A stretch of DNA of 64,000 nt from Mucor racemosus (taxonomy: Eukaryota > Mucoromycota > Mucoromycetes > Mucorales > Mucoraceae). The notes beneath the pieces are model-generated. The model was not told where the DNA came from. It did not search any database and saw only the letters and a list, made by a program, of their open reading frames with translations. This document shows positions 24,787 through 35,600 of the stretch, piece after piece. Positions within the stretch are counted from its first letter, which is position 1; each line of letters opens with the position of its first letter. A program made the position numbers and the translations under genes. The stretch covers positions 1,203,001-1,267,000 of the forward strand of contig JAPEHQ010000007.1 of NCBI GenBank assembly GCA_027405735.1. Reading direction: 5' to 3'.

Positions 24787-27342
24787 ATGATTGAAAAACC
24801 TTCTGTTGCAGAAAATCAAACGAGTTCAAGTGAATATCACTATGAATCTCAGAAAATTGAGGAATTTGAGAAATCCAGTGCGCCTTCTTACCGTTCAGAA
24901 AACCTTAATCAAGAGGAAGAGAACCATATTCAAGAGGGAACTCACCGTGGCCTAGATGCTAGACATATTCAAATGATTTCGTTAGGTGGTGCCATTGGGT
25001 ACGATGCACAAATAAATTCACATTTGATCTTTTTACTGATACGAATCAATAATCTTTTAGTACCGGTCTTTTCCTTAACTCTGGTGGTAATATCGCCGAG
25101 GTATACTTTTTTTTTTTCATTTCTTCTGATTTTGAGATTGTGCAGTAGTACTCATTTAATTTATTAATATGATAGGCTGGTCCTGCTGGTGCTCTTATTG
25201 CTTATTGTGTTGGTAAGTCCTCGTTACACTTGAATCAAAATCAAGAAGCAGCGGACATTTAATTATTTATTGTACTGAGTCTAATCCTTCTATCCATCTC
25301 TTAGTGGGCTTTATGGTAATATAGAAAAACAAGCTTGGAATTCTATACATATTCAAGATTAAAAAAGAGCTAACCTTATCTTGATGAATTAGGTTTATTG
25401 TATCATGACATGTCTTGGTGAAATGGCTACATTTATGCCTGGTAAAAATATTAAACACACAATTTGATGCTCACATGGAATATACTAAATGTTTAAATTA
25501 TTCAGTATCTGGTTCTTTCAATCATTATGCCACTCGTTTCGTTGAGCCTTCTCTTGGTTTTGCTTTAGGTTGGAATTACTGGTAAATTAAGCATCTCTAT
25601 TATTTTCAAAAACTTTGCTAATCAATTGATACTCAATTTCTAGGTTTTCTGTAAGTTGTTGATTATTACTAATATTTTTTTCATTGTAAAATACTCATTT
25701 TAAATTACATTTGATGTTTTATTGAATCTATAGTGGGTACGTTACTCTAACGAATTTTTTGTTTTGACACTTTTGACTAAAAACTATCTCTAGGCCGTTA
25801 CAATTGCTACTGAACTTGCTGCTGCTGCTACAATTATTAAATTCTGGAAAGAGGTTTTGCCTGATGCTGCTTGGTCAACTATTTTCTTGGTTATCATTGT
25901 TGCTATCAACTTTTTAAGTGTTAGAATTTATGGTGAACTCGAATACTGGTTTGCTTTGATCAAGATTGTCATTGTTGTCGTCTTTATCATTGTTGCAATC
26001 CTTGTTACTGCTGGTGCTGTTGGTAGCGGAACCATTGGTTTCTCGTAAGAAATTCTAAATATAAATACATATGCAATGTAATATTAATCCAATTTTACTA
26101 TAGTTATTGGAATTCTCCAGGCGCATTTAATAATGGTGCAGTTGGCACTGTTAGTGTGCTTCTGTCAGCTGGTTTCTCTTTCCAGGGTACCGAAGTTGGT
26201 AAGTAGTTTTTGTGTTGTACATGTGACAAAAATTTCTCACAAAAAAAACTTCTTATAGTTGGTATCACTGCTGGTGAAGCAAAGAACCCTACAAAGACTG
26301 TACCTCGCGCTATTCGTAATACTTTTTGGCGTATCATTATCTTTTATATTTGTACTATTCTATTAATCGGAATGTGCGTTCCTTACGATTATCCTGACTT
26401 GGAAAACCCTGATGGTGGACCTGGTACAGCTTCTTTCACTTTAGTCTTCAAATTAGCTGGTATTGAAGCTGGTGCTCATGTTATTAATGCGATTGTACTC
26501 ACTAGTGTCTTGTCTGCCTGTAATTCTTCCATGTACACAACTTCTCGTACTCTTATGGGTCTTTCTCGTGATAACAATGCTCCTGCTTTCCTTGGTCGTG
26601 TTAACAGATATGGTGCTCCTTTCTGGTAAATTTACAATTACCTTTTTATTTTATTTTCTCACGCAGTTTTTCACACGAAATTACTTTCTTTTTAACAGGG
26701 CTGTTATTTTTTCATCAGTTGTTGGCTTTGCTTGTGTCTTTGTTTCCATCTACAGGTAATGTAACTATAAATAATTTGGTGTGACATATACTGACATACA
26801 ATCTGTATATCAATTTAGTGCTGAACAAGCTTTCCTCTGGTTCTTGAGTATTACTGCTGTCTCTGGTTTCATTTCTTGGGCTGGTATTGCAGGTGTTCAC
26901 ATTCGTTTCCGTCGTGCTTATATTCGTCAAGGTAGAAGTATCGCTGACCTTCCTTATAAGGCTATGGCTTACCCTTACAGTGGTCTTTTTGCTACTATTC
27001 TCTGTATCTTGATTATTCTTGGCCAAGGTTATGGTGCTTTTACCCCTCAATTTGATGCTGTCACTTTCTGTACTAATTACATCGGTATTGTTCCTTTCTT
27101 CTTCTGTTATATTGGCCACAAGATTTACACTAGAGGAAAAGTTATTCCTTTAGAAGAAGTTGGTAAGTTACTCTCTACATTTATTAGCAATAATATATAA
27201 TTGATTAACTCACGTTATACCTTTTTTCTATCTCGATTTAGATTTCGAAACTGGTCGTGTTACTCGATTTGATATCGAAAAGGACAACGAAATAGATGGC
27301 GAAATTCCTCGTTGGAAGCGTGTTGTTGCATGGATTATTTAG
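24787..27342 (+). CDS. Amino acid permease (fungal AAT/LysP type)
   Basis: Fourteen exons join in frame to 549 aa, the usual size for this 12-span transporter: 24787-24998, 25061-25100, 25176-25212, 25305-25315, 25393-25441, 25506-25581, 25644-25650, 25734-25736, 25794-26044, 26104-26198, 26259-26625, 26699-26755, 26819-27162, 27242-27342. Signatures: [93 protein letters not shown] and [20 protein letters not shown]. The N-terminus is soluble and acidic. It should import amino acids with protons at the plasma membrane; the substrate cannot be told. Exons of 11, 7 and 3 nt lie in the TM2-TM3 region; skipping any of them breaks a conserved motif or the frame. Confidence 0.95.
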
Positions 27343-27631
27343 ATGCAACCTTCACATTTCATTACAACAAACGATAATAATATAATTCCCTTGTACGCTC
27401 TTTAATTTTATTTTACACACGGCTTTTTTTTTTTTCTTTTTACATGTAATACCCCAATTTGTATTTTAATAATATATATATGATATGATCAAAAATTACA
27501 ATAAATTCCTACTTTTGGGCAGAATCTCCGTTTTTTCCTTGTGCATTGGACACACAAACGTGCTTTATTACTGACTTTATTTAGAAATGTGCCTTGTCAG
27601 GCCACTTTCCCAAAACATGCTTGACTAACCA

Positions 27632-27663
<32 letters not shown>

Positions 27664-28451
27664 ATTGATGAATTCTTTGCTCTCCCTGAACATTATAACT
27701 TTCTAACCTAACACAAAAAAAAACTTAATCTGTGGATTTCTAAATACAATAATGAATGGTGATTTGTATAAACTCCATTTGATTCATTTAGTGATTACGT
27801 TTCTTTTGTGTTCCTAAAATATCCAAAAAAAAAAAAAAAGATAACAAGGATTCCAAGAAGCAAGATTAGCTTTTTCAACACCGTCCTGTACAATCGTTAT
27901 CTTTAATTAGACGAACAAATTTTAGATGAACTTTAATTTTCAACGATTGGACTAAAGAGTGAATGTTGAATGTATAGTTAGAGTTCTTGATCTGTTTATC
28001 AGTCTAAAATGTAGTACTGTTGGCATATGCATGCTACTAAAACGAGGGATAAAACCCTGATTTAGTAATTCTTGAAATAAATTGCTTTATCAACCATTCG
28101 TATTTTATTTTGAATGCACAGCTTCTTGAATTTTTTATTTGGACATTCCATGTCAAAAAATAATTTATCCAGTTGGAGCATTTTCTACCCCTGAATTTGG
28201 CTTTATAAGATTTAACTTCAGATAACCGTGGCTCTAATCTGGATGTTAATTAAAACAAATATATCATGAAAATGTGTATTAACACTTTTAGGAATGTACA
28301 CTGTATCCATGCACACGTAAACAGAGAGTCTATGACTGAAGTTTACTGATGAGGGAGATTTTACCAAAGGAATTTTGGTATAAGATTGCCACCATTTTCC
28401 CCTTTTTCTTATGCTGATTTCTTTTTACCTTTTTACTTATTTTTACTTATT

Positions 28452-28493
28452 TTTATGAGGTTTATGAGGTTTATGAGGTTTATGAGGTTTATA
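28452..28493 (+). repeat. 9-bp tandem repeat
   Basis: TTTATGAGG repeated four times in perfect register, followed by TTTATA. Confidence 0.85.
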
Positions 28494-29689
28494 GGTAACT
28501 ATGCCCTTTAATTGAGCAATTGTTCAAGAATTTGTTATCTTGGATCAAGGTTTTATCTCTGGTAGTCTTCCTGATAGAGAAAATCCTGTGTGGATCCAAT
28601 GTCATTAGGCAGGAAATCAGGTATATCCTGCACAACTCGTGTTTCTTTACTCGCTTTTTAAGGGGTATTTTGCTATTACTCTTATACTTGAATAAAGACA
28701 ATCATGTATGAAAACTGTATGAATTTATTTTGCTTTGTAGAATTTAATACAAATTGAAAAAAAAAAGTTGATTACCATCTACATTTATAAAGTATTTGTA
28801 TGCTTCTAAATTTACTATTCTTGAAAATAAGCTTTCATTATTTGATGGTATCCTTTTGAATATGTACATCTACTTTATTTTAAGACAACTCAACTTGTAT
28901 ATACTACATATACATCGATTATTATCCTACTGATATAGTATAAAACGTCAAACGCCAAGCGTGTTTAGCTGCAAACGATAACAAAATTCCATAAGAATAA
29001 TGTTAATAAATAGCAAAGTAAGCAAATGATTGCAGTTCTATTGGCTATTAAAATACGTATATATATACTGTATATGTAAATAATGTATATCAGGGAGATC
29101 TTCTTTCATTAATATCAATCAAATGCGAATGTAATCAATGGCTTGCTTAGTCTTAATTGAATACTACGGTATACACTTCTTGTTTTTTAATCACAAATAA
29201 AAGATGCATGTATAAAATTTTATTGATTGCAGTTGGGTTGATACAGATAGAATCTAGTTAGGGTTTTATATTTAGAGCAATCTAGTATACAGCTATTAGA
29301 AATTTAAGAGAATAAGAATTGAAATAACAGCAATAGTTGCTGCAGAAATTTCAAAAAATTAATAGCAATACCGTAATTTTGCAGAACCAAATCAACCAGA
29401 GATGTGTGTAGTGTGAAATCAAATGAAATGTAAAAACAATTCTTAACACAGTAACATTTCCAAGACACATAAAACGTATAATGAAAAATCAGCAAGACAC
29501 TTGATAATCCCTCTTCATCAAAATACTACGGTAACTTCTAAAACCTTGCCACGTTAAAAAAAACTGATCTCAATTAAATGTGTAGTTGATGAGTTTTCGC
29601 AATAAAAACGTAATCCAGTTAAGCAACAATTTTCTTCAAATGAAATACGGCATCTGACCAATAAGAAAAGCATTTTTGATAGCCAAAAA

Positions 29690-29870
29690 TTCATCATAAA
29701 ACAATTTGGGCGCTATCTTGTGTATGAGACCAGACTCAAGAAGTCGAATCTGTGGACTTTTTCTTTCCACAAAGAGGACACACGGCATCGACATGGTATT
29801 TATTGTACAGAACCGTCTTGATAAACAAGGTTTCCCCTTTGCCAGTGCTAATTTTCTATGGGCAACATAC
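29690..29870 (-). pseudogene. Possible LINE-type reverse transcriptase C-terminal relic
   Basis: The minus strand reads FIKTVLYNKYHVDAVCPLCG followed by KKKSTDSTS, a stop, then VWSHTQDSAQIVL. The CPLCG knuckle after a helix rich in hydrophobic residues resembles the zinc-binding tail common in LINE reverse transcriptases. Only this tail is seen, interrupted by stops. The call rests on one short motif. Confidence 0.3.
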
Positions 29871-30794
29871 TGTAAGTCTTACAAAATGTGTATTGTTATC
29901 ACTAAAAGGGTGAAACCCCCTTCATTCTTAGCAGCAAGAGACACCAAATACCAAACAGATTTCGGAATAAAAATTCATAGACCTATGAAATTATATAAAT
30001 TAGACAAGTTTGATGCAAATACATAATCAAACAACGTTGTTCTGTACCTGGTTTTGCTCTTAAACCAAGGTTTTTGAAGAAAATAATGCCATTTTTTGCT
30101 TCTTTGAAACTGCATAATACAATGATAAAAGTTGTTAGTTCAAGGGGACATGTTGTGTATATACTAATCATCAAATTATTTTTACCTTATTCCATTTTAA
30201 TATGTAACGTGAAAACTATGTGCATAAAAATGAACCATAAGCGAAAGAAATTGAAAAATATGTCAAACTGAAAAAAAATTGAAGAAAAGGAAGAAAAAAA
30301 ACAAAGAATAATTATGAAAGAATATGATGCAAAGTACTAGATAATGGCTTGATAAGACGACAAAATTACTTCATCTGCAAACATGCAAGTAGCATTCCAT
30401 TCCATTTCAAAAACAAATAAAAAATTTTAGTCGTCTTGAAACAGGCCAGATACAAACAGTTGCATATATGCAAATACATATTTATCTCTCAGTCATTCCA
30501 TGCTTGCAAAAATATCCTATTTTTAATATATGTATTTTAGTTCTCGTAGAAATGATAAAGTAAATAAATTGTGCGAAATACTCATTGTTATTATAAACAT
30601 ATTATTCATCTCAATAAACAAAGCACTATCTACATATTTCAAGCAAAAACGAACAAATAAACAAACCATGATGCGTTACAACATTTACTTGTTTATCGAA
30701 ATAAAATATAGTCAGATAAAAAAAAGGCAACTTATACTTGAATAGCATCCTCAAAAATAAATATAAACAATATCCCAATACATTAGCTTATTAA

Positions 30795-31815
30795 AACCTC
30801 GAGATATTTGACATCTTAGATTGAGATTTTAAGCGGGGGAAAACAAGTGTTTCAGTTTTGAAGCCTTTATACTCGCTGAAAAATCAAGATGAATAGAAAT
30901 AACTTTTTTGTCAATTTTCTGTAGCATCTCAAGTATATGCTACATTTTTTATTTCCTGACTATCTTTTGAAATGGGGGCACGCTCCGATTTTGAATATGA
31001 CCATATAAAATTGTATAATCAGATATGCACATGTAACTGAGCTTGAATCCAAAAAGTGTCCAAATGGAAAAAAAATCCAAAAAAATCCAAAAAAATCCTT
31101 GTATGTTTAATTACTCACAAAAATGCATAGTAAGTTGAACTAGCGTATTAAACATCTTGGGTTTAGTTTTTAATTCTGAATCGATCTGTGTAGATTTTGA
31201 AAATGTTTTTCTCATAAAATCTCTAGTAAATTCAATATCAAATTTTAACGGTTTTTGATTAAAAAGTACCCTTCATTCAAATGCAACCCTAAAATATTTT
31301 GTCTTCAAATTATGCGCAACAAAATTATCTACAGAATGAGTATTTATACGTAGCTGTAGCCCTATTTTTTGTGGGGATATTAATTGTTTTTGATCATTTT
31401 TTTTGATCGGCGAAAATCCGGACCTGTATATCCTCGTCCAAAATGAATCCTTTTTTGTATCACCAAAAATCAATCATTCAATCAGACTTTTCTCGACGAA
31501 AAATCAATATTTTTTTACGAGATAAAATTCGTTGGATAAACACTAATGAGTACTATCCTATGGTTTTAGTTTTGCATACCAGTCATCCCTTCATGGATCT
31601 CTATAACAGAAAAAGTGCTCTCACAAAATTTATAAAAAAATAAAAAAGTCTTTACAGCCATCCAAAAACTAAATATTCTGGTAGAGAATGAAAAATAAAG
31701 TAGACTTTACTTAATAACCATCATTGCAATACCTTAGTATTTTCTCGAGTTATTTTCATTTCAAATGCGGTTTTTCAATTTTAAGCTGGCCATTTCTGCA
31801 TCATTTAAATTTGCC
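30795..31815 (+). repeat. Dispersed repeat family E, left part
   Basis: About 1 kb that matches the reverse complement of 50035-51060 nearly throughout, for example TATACTCGCTGAAAAATCAA near 30870, CACATGTAACTGAGCTTG near 31030, and CCTTCATTCAAATGCAACCC near 31270. The next part of the same element resumes at 35477. No conserved open frame. Confidence 0.85.
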
Positions 31816-32039
31816 AACTGCGAAAAATTGGATATTTTTAGGAACATAGCTTTAGATTAAAGTTGAGCATTTCAGGTACGTTGGCATATAGGTAGCAGTC
31901 TATATTAGAGACTGATAATATTTTCATTTAACCGCATTGCAGTAAAATATGGGTGTAAAAAGCGATAAAGAATACTGTTAAAATCCTTCTTTATTAAAAT
32001 ATGGATAATGTGCAATAAAATGGTTATTCTACGTCTCTA

Positions 32040-32940
32040 ACGTGCCACCAGCTTTAAATCTGTGTAAACTTTAATTTTGTTTCAATTTTTATTTATTTTG
32101 GAACTCCGCCATTTCAATATATATATTTTTTTTGGAGGCATCTCATGGCAGATAATGTAGCTCATTTGTTATTTGAGAGATTGAGAAGTATAATAAGTTT
32201 AAACAAACATTTTATTTTTATAACAAATCTTTAGGAATTCTAAATTTTCTGTGAGATAAATATTTTTTTTGACAAATTTCTTAACTTCTTGGACAACTTC
32301 TCTACATTTGCTATAAGCTTCGATGTAGTCCATCGACCTTCTGAAATAATGTCTGATTTGAGTCAGGTTACCAGAGGTATCCAGAAAAGAATGGATGTTT
32401 TTCTCCAGAGACTTGAATGTATAGTCACATCGCAAACGAGCTTCCCTCTTGGCAGCACCACAGTACATTTTGATCCAATTGCATTCGCAATGGTATTTTG
32501 GGTATCAGTAAAATGATTTTATAATAAAAATAACTATTAAAGTCATAATAATTGTTCACAAAGGTTTAAATAATGATTGTTATGGCTCTGATTTATTATA
32601 TCTTTATTTTTCGGAAAGTTGATAGCGAAAATGCTGATTTCACGCATTGCTTACGTAAGCTGGGTTTAAGGTAAGGAGGTTATGTGTCACAGAGTATCCT
32701 TGTTTCAAAAGTTACCCTCACCTAAGAGCACACAGCTTAAATTTTGAAATACCGTCTATTTTCAAGGGCTATCAACAGAATGATTTTATAGTAAAATTAA
32801 GTATTCGAGCCATAACAATTGTTTACAAAGGTTTAAATAATGATTGTTATGGATTTTTTTTATTGTATCGTTAGTTTTGGGTGAGTTGATAGCTCTTAAA
32901 AAAAGTTAAAATTTGTGCAGGTTTAAAGCTGGTGGCACGT
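32040..32940 (-). mobile_element. Mariner-type (TA target) element, 901 bp, inactive
   Basis: Both ends carry the same 19-bp inverted repeat ACGTGCCACCAGCTTTAAA, perfect at left and right, with weaker similarity beyond. TA flanks it at 32038-32039 and 32941-32942, and the LTR copy at about 55995 has the intact site CTCTATTTATA. The minus strand carries only the end of a transposase, so the element cannot move by itself. Confidence 0.92.
32199..32507 (-). pseudogene. DDE transposase C-terminal remnant
   Basis: Minus-strand reading gives PKYHCECNWIKMYCGAAKRE then ARLRCDYTFKSLEKNI and RHYFRRSMDYIEAY. This is the C-terminal block of fungal DDE_3-type transposases, where PKFHCELNxIE...WGAAKR is normal and the Glu after the Ile is the third catalytic residue. 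Here that Glu is Lys (NWIK) and Trp of WGAAKR is Cys. A stop lies just upstream and the first two catalytic Asp regions are not found, so it is a dead remnant. Confidence 0.8.
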
Positions 32941-33944
32941 TATTTATATTATTTGGTGATTATTTACTATCTTGCAATTGCATTGCAATTGTCAACGATT
33001 CCATTAATTTTGAGTATAAATGTTGGGTTGTTTGGTTATTGATTTGGTGGATCAAGAACGGTGTTTTAAATATAGTTTGTCAATCATGCTTTCAGAACAG
33101 CCCTTACTTGTTCTACTTGATAAGCATGTACTTTTTGTATCTTTTATTTAGGATATCCCACATTACTTTAGTATTTTAGCATCTCTTATTTGAGTATTAT
33201 ACCCTTGCTATCTTTATGCAATTGTCTATTTACTATATAGTCTTATCTTTGATAGCATGGTTTCAAATGAGATGACATTTAATTTAGGTATTTTATGATG
33301 GGAATCTAGCTTAGTTCACTTCACGCATTCTAAGATTAAATATCATTATTTACTACTGTATTGTTGGACGTATTTCTTGATTACCAGATCAAATCGAAGG
33401 CAATGATATTTATATCTATTCAATCCAAAGCTAGAACTAGCTACAAACTCACGAAATATTCCAGAAAAGTGATAAAATTTCAAATGATATAGAAACACAC
33501 ACACACATACACAAAAAAAAAAGAAGGATAATCTGATGCCTTGCCTAAATAACCATAGTTCTGATCATAACTATACTTGAAAACAAATCTTTCTACCGAC
33601 TGAAAATCGTAAACCAAAATAGTATGTTTAAAGAAGGTTAATTTGTTTAAATTTTATGAGTGATAAAGTAACATTTATAACCTTAGATTTGGCTTGCATA
33701 TAAATTTAAGCAGTAAGTGTTATTTAATTTTATGCTCAAGCAAAAACCATTGTTGCTGTAAAAATTATAGCTATAAACATATTTACAAATGATAATAATC
33801 GTAAATATTATTGGCTCTTGCATGTATTGCTCTACATCAACAACATATTAAATTGTATTGTCGTCTATAATCTATATTAATGAAAGCAAATGTAATTTAA
33901 ACCCCCATTATTCCAGTAAAAAATGCAATGGAGTTTTGAGAACG

Positions 33945-34175
33945 GCACGATGCTCATGTGCAAACTAATTTGTGTCCATACGATCAGCTCATTATGCTCA
34001 TGGTCAGATTTTATTATTATGCACAAATAGGAATAATGATATGCTTTTGGGAAATTCTACTATTATGCACACATGGGATTAATGTCATGCACACGGACAG
34101 AATCTATAGTTCTGCACATACAGGCTTTTTGTTATGCTCGTGTGCAGCTTATTTTGTTGTGCCCATGTGCATCTT
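33945..34175 (+). repeat. Degenerate short repeats, TGCTCATGTGCA type
   Basis: About nine variants of TATGC(T/A)C(A/G)TGTGCA in 230 bp, such as ATGCTCATGTGCA, ATGCACACATGGG, ATGCACACGGACA, ATGCTCGTGTGCA and GTGCCCATGTGCA. They are spaced roughly 20-40 bp apart. The corresponding array is present on the other strand at 9840-10080. Confidence 0.6.
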
Positions 34176-34228
34176 GTTATTCTTTAAGCCAGTGTTAAGT
34201 GGGCGCAACAACTCATCAGGCCATAGTG

Positions 34229-34591
34229 TAGGATTTCACAAACAACGCATCGTATTACGGTTAACCGAGTTTGACTGCTTTAACGGGCCGTTTTTTATGC
34301 AAACTCGAATGAGGGTATTCGAGTTTCTTCTTTTCTTTTTTTGTTAGCTAAGCTCGAAAACAGGATTGAAAAAATACTTCAAGTTGTGAAACTGTCAAAT
34401 ATGCTATTATCAATTCATAATCCCATATTAACTTGACAATGTTGCTATTAACAGCCTCCTTAAGGCAAACCAATACTTGCTCCCACCCCGTTTTTTATCT
34501 GGGTTACAAAAGAACGGGCCGTTTTCCAACTCGAATCGAATGGCCGTTTCCGTTAAAACTCGATTCAAACTCGAATCGAAGCCCATTCCTA
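34229..34591. mobile_element. hAT-like non-autonomous element, 363 bp
   Basis: Flanked by the 8-bp direct repeat CCATAGTG (34221-34228 and 34592-34599). It starts TAGGATTTC and ends ...CATTCCTA, so the ends share TAGGA inverted, in line with hAT ends. Homologous locus 1 (about 9375-9400, minus strand) reads through as one CTATACTG. Subterminal motifs repeat inside: AACGGGCCGTTTT twice, and several ACTCGAATC/CTCGATTC units on both strands, as in hAT transposase-binding regions. There is no transposase. Confidence 0.8.
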
Positions 34592-35476
34592 CCATAGTGT
34601 GCAGCCCAGCTGGGCATAACAAAATCATCTTGTGCAGCACAGGTCGGCCGTAATGCTTTTATACATAAATACTTTAAATTTGTGATTTTATGGACTTTTT
34701 TTGAATTCGTTTGTATCATCTTATACTTTTCAAATTAAATCCGTTATTAGGCTAATAATGTTGTAGGTTATATTTATGCTTTGCTTATTAAAATAAGCCT
34801 TCGAGTAATTAATAGCAATATTAGTCGAACCTTAATTTTTGTATGAAATTTCGATACCTGCATTTTATAGCTGCTTGGGATGTTTAAAGAACTGAGTCCG
34901 GGCTGTCCGGTGATTTTTTCTAAAAATTTAAAGCCTGGAAATATTATTAGATGGCCGCTTCCCGGAGATTGTTCGGCTTTTTTTTTTTTTTGGAAGAGTG
35001 ACCATTGGCAAAAATATGAATCATATACTATGTTGTATGCCATCAAGTATCATATGTTATCATTTTCTACAGTATCAATACATCTTACAATCTATTGGTT
35101 ACGGTATGTATTTAAATTCAAAGTCTTGATATCGGATATAAAAAACTCCTAGCGTACTAAGTTTAATCTAGTAATTACCAAGAACGCTTAGGCCTCAATT
35201 ATGACACCACATTATTTTATCCCAGCGGTTAATCAATCAAGTAGCTATCAAATCAACATCCAACAAGCACATTTAGCGCAGCATTAAAACAAGGCAACTC
35301 ACAAGCTCTGCAAGAACGGTTAAATTATGATTGATTCATTCCAATCTATAGATTACTATCAAACAGATCTAATGGTTCAATAGTGTCTTTAATTACATCT
35401 CAGAATTTCAATGTCAAATCAATATAAAAAGCTGTACTTTTATATCTAAATAAACGATATCTTGTTTTTATTATAC

Positions 35477-35600
35477 CACAAAAATCTCGGCAAAATTGAT
35501 AGATACAGTAAAATGAATTGCAGATTCGTTTTCAGCAGCCAATTTTACCCCAGAAAACTTGGTTCCTGATTCATAGCGATACTTTTGTAAAAAAAAAAGT
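35477..35600 (+). repeat. Dispersed repeat family E, right part
   Basis: Matches the reverse complement of 49610-49735 (ACCACAAAAATCTCGGCAAA, then the CAGATTCGTTTTCAGCAGCC block). In both loci it follows the family E left part in the same order, but here 3.7 kb of other elements lie between the parts, against about 0.3 kb at 49.7-50.0 kb. Confidence 0.75.

Larger units (their letters stand above)
31938..33323 (+). mobile_element. Solo LTR (family B) interrupted by a mariner-type element
   Basis: It starts TGCAGTAAAAT, ends TTCACTTCA and is flanked by CGCAT (31933-31937 and 33324-33328), a 5-bp target duplication. The host element at 11023-11050 (minus strand) shows the empty site CACATTCTAAG. 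Without the 901-bp insert and its extra TA the LTR is 483 bp, and a second copy lies at 55910-56374. TG...CA ends and the duplication identify it as an LTR; no internal retrotransposon region remains. Confidence 0.85.
33329..35476 (+). repeat. Long dispersed element, family C, locus 2
   Basis: Plus-strand counterpart of 8745-11075, continuing past the point where locus 1 diverges (about 35235) into the LTR-like tail shared with 13855-14320. Its left part continues before the solo LTR at 31885-31937. It lacks the 395-bp LTR and the 335-bp TA-flanked insert of locus 1 and gains the 363-bp hAT-like insert. No open frame survives in both copies. Confidence 0.75.

Noticed and set aside
34428..34719. 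Two minus-strand frames of about 70 aa
   Set aside because: They lie inside the hAT-like element and its flank and arise from its repeated TCGAAT motifs; the homologous copy lacks them.
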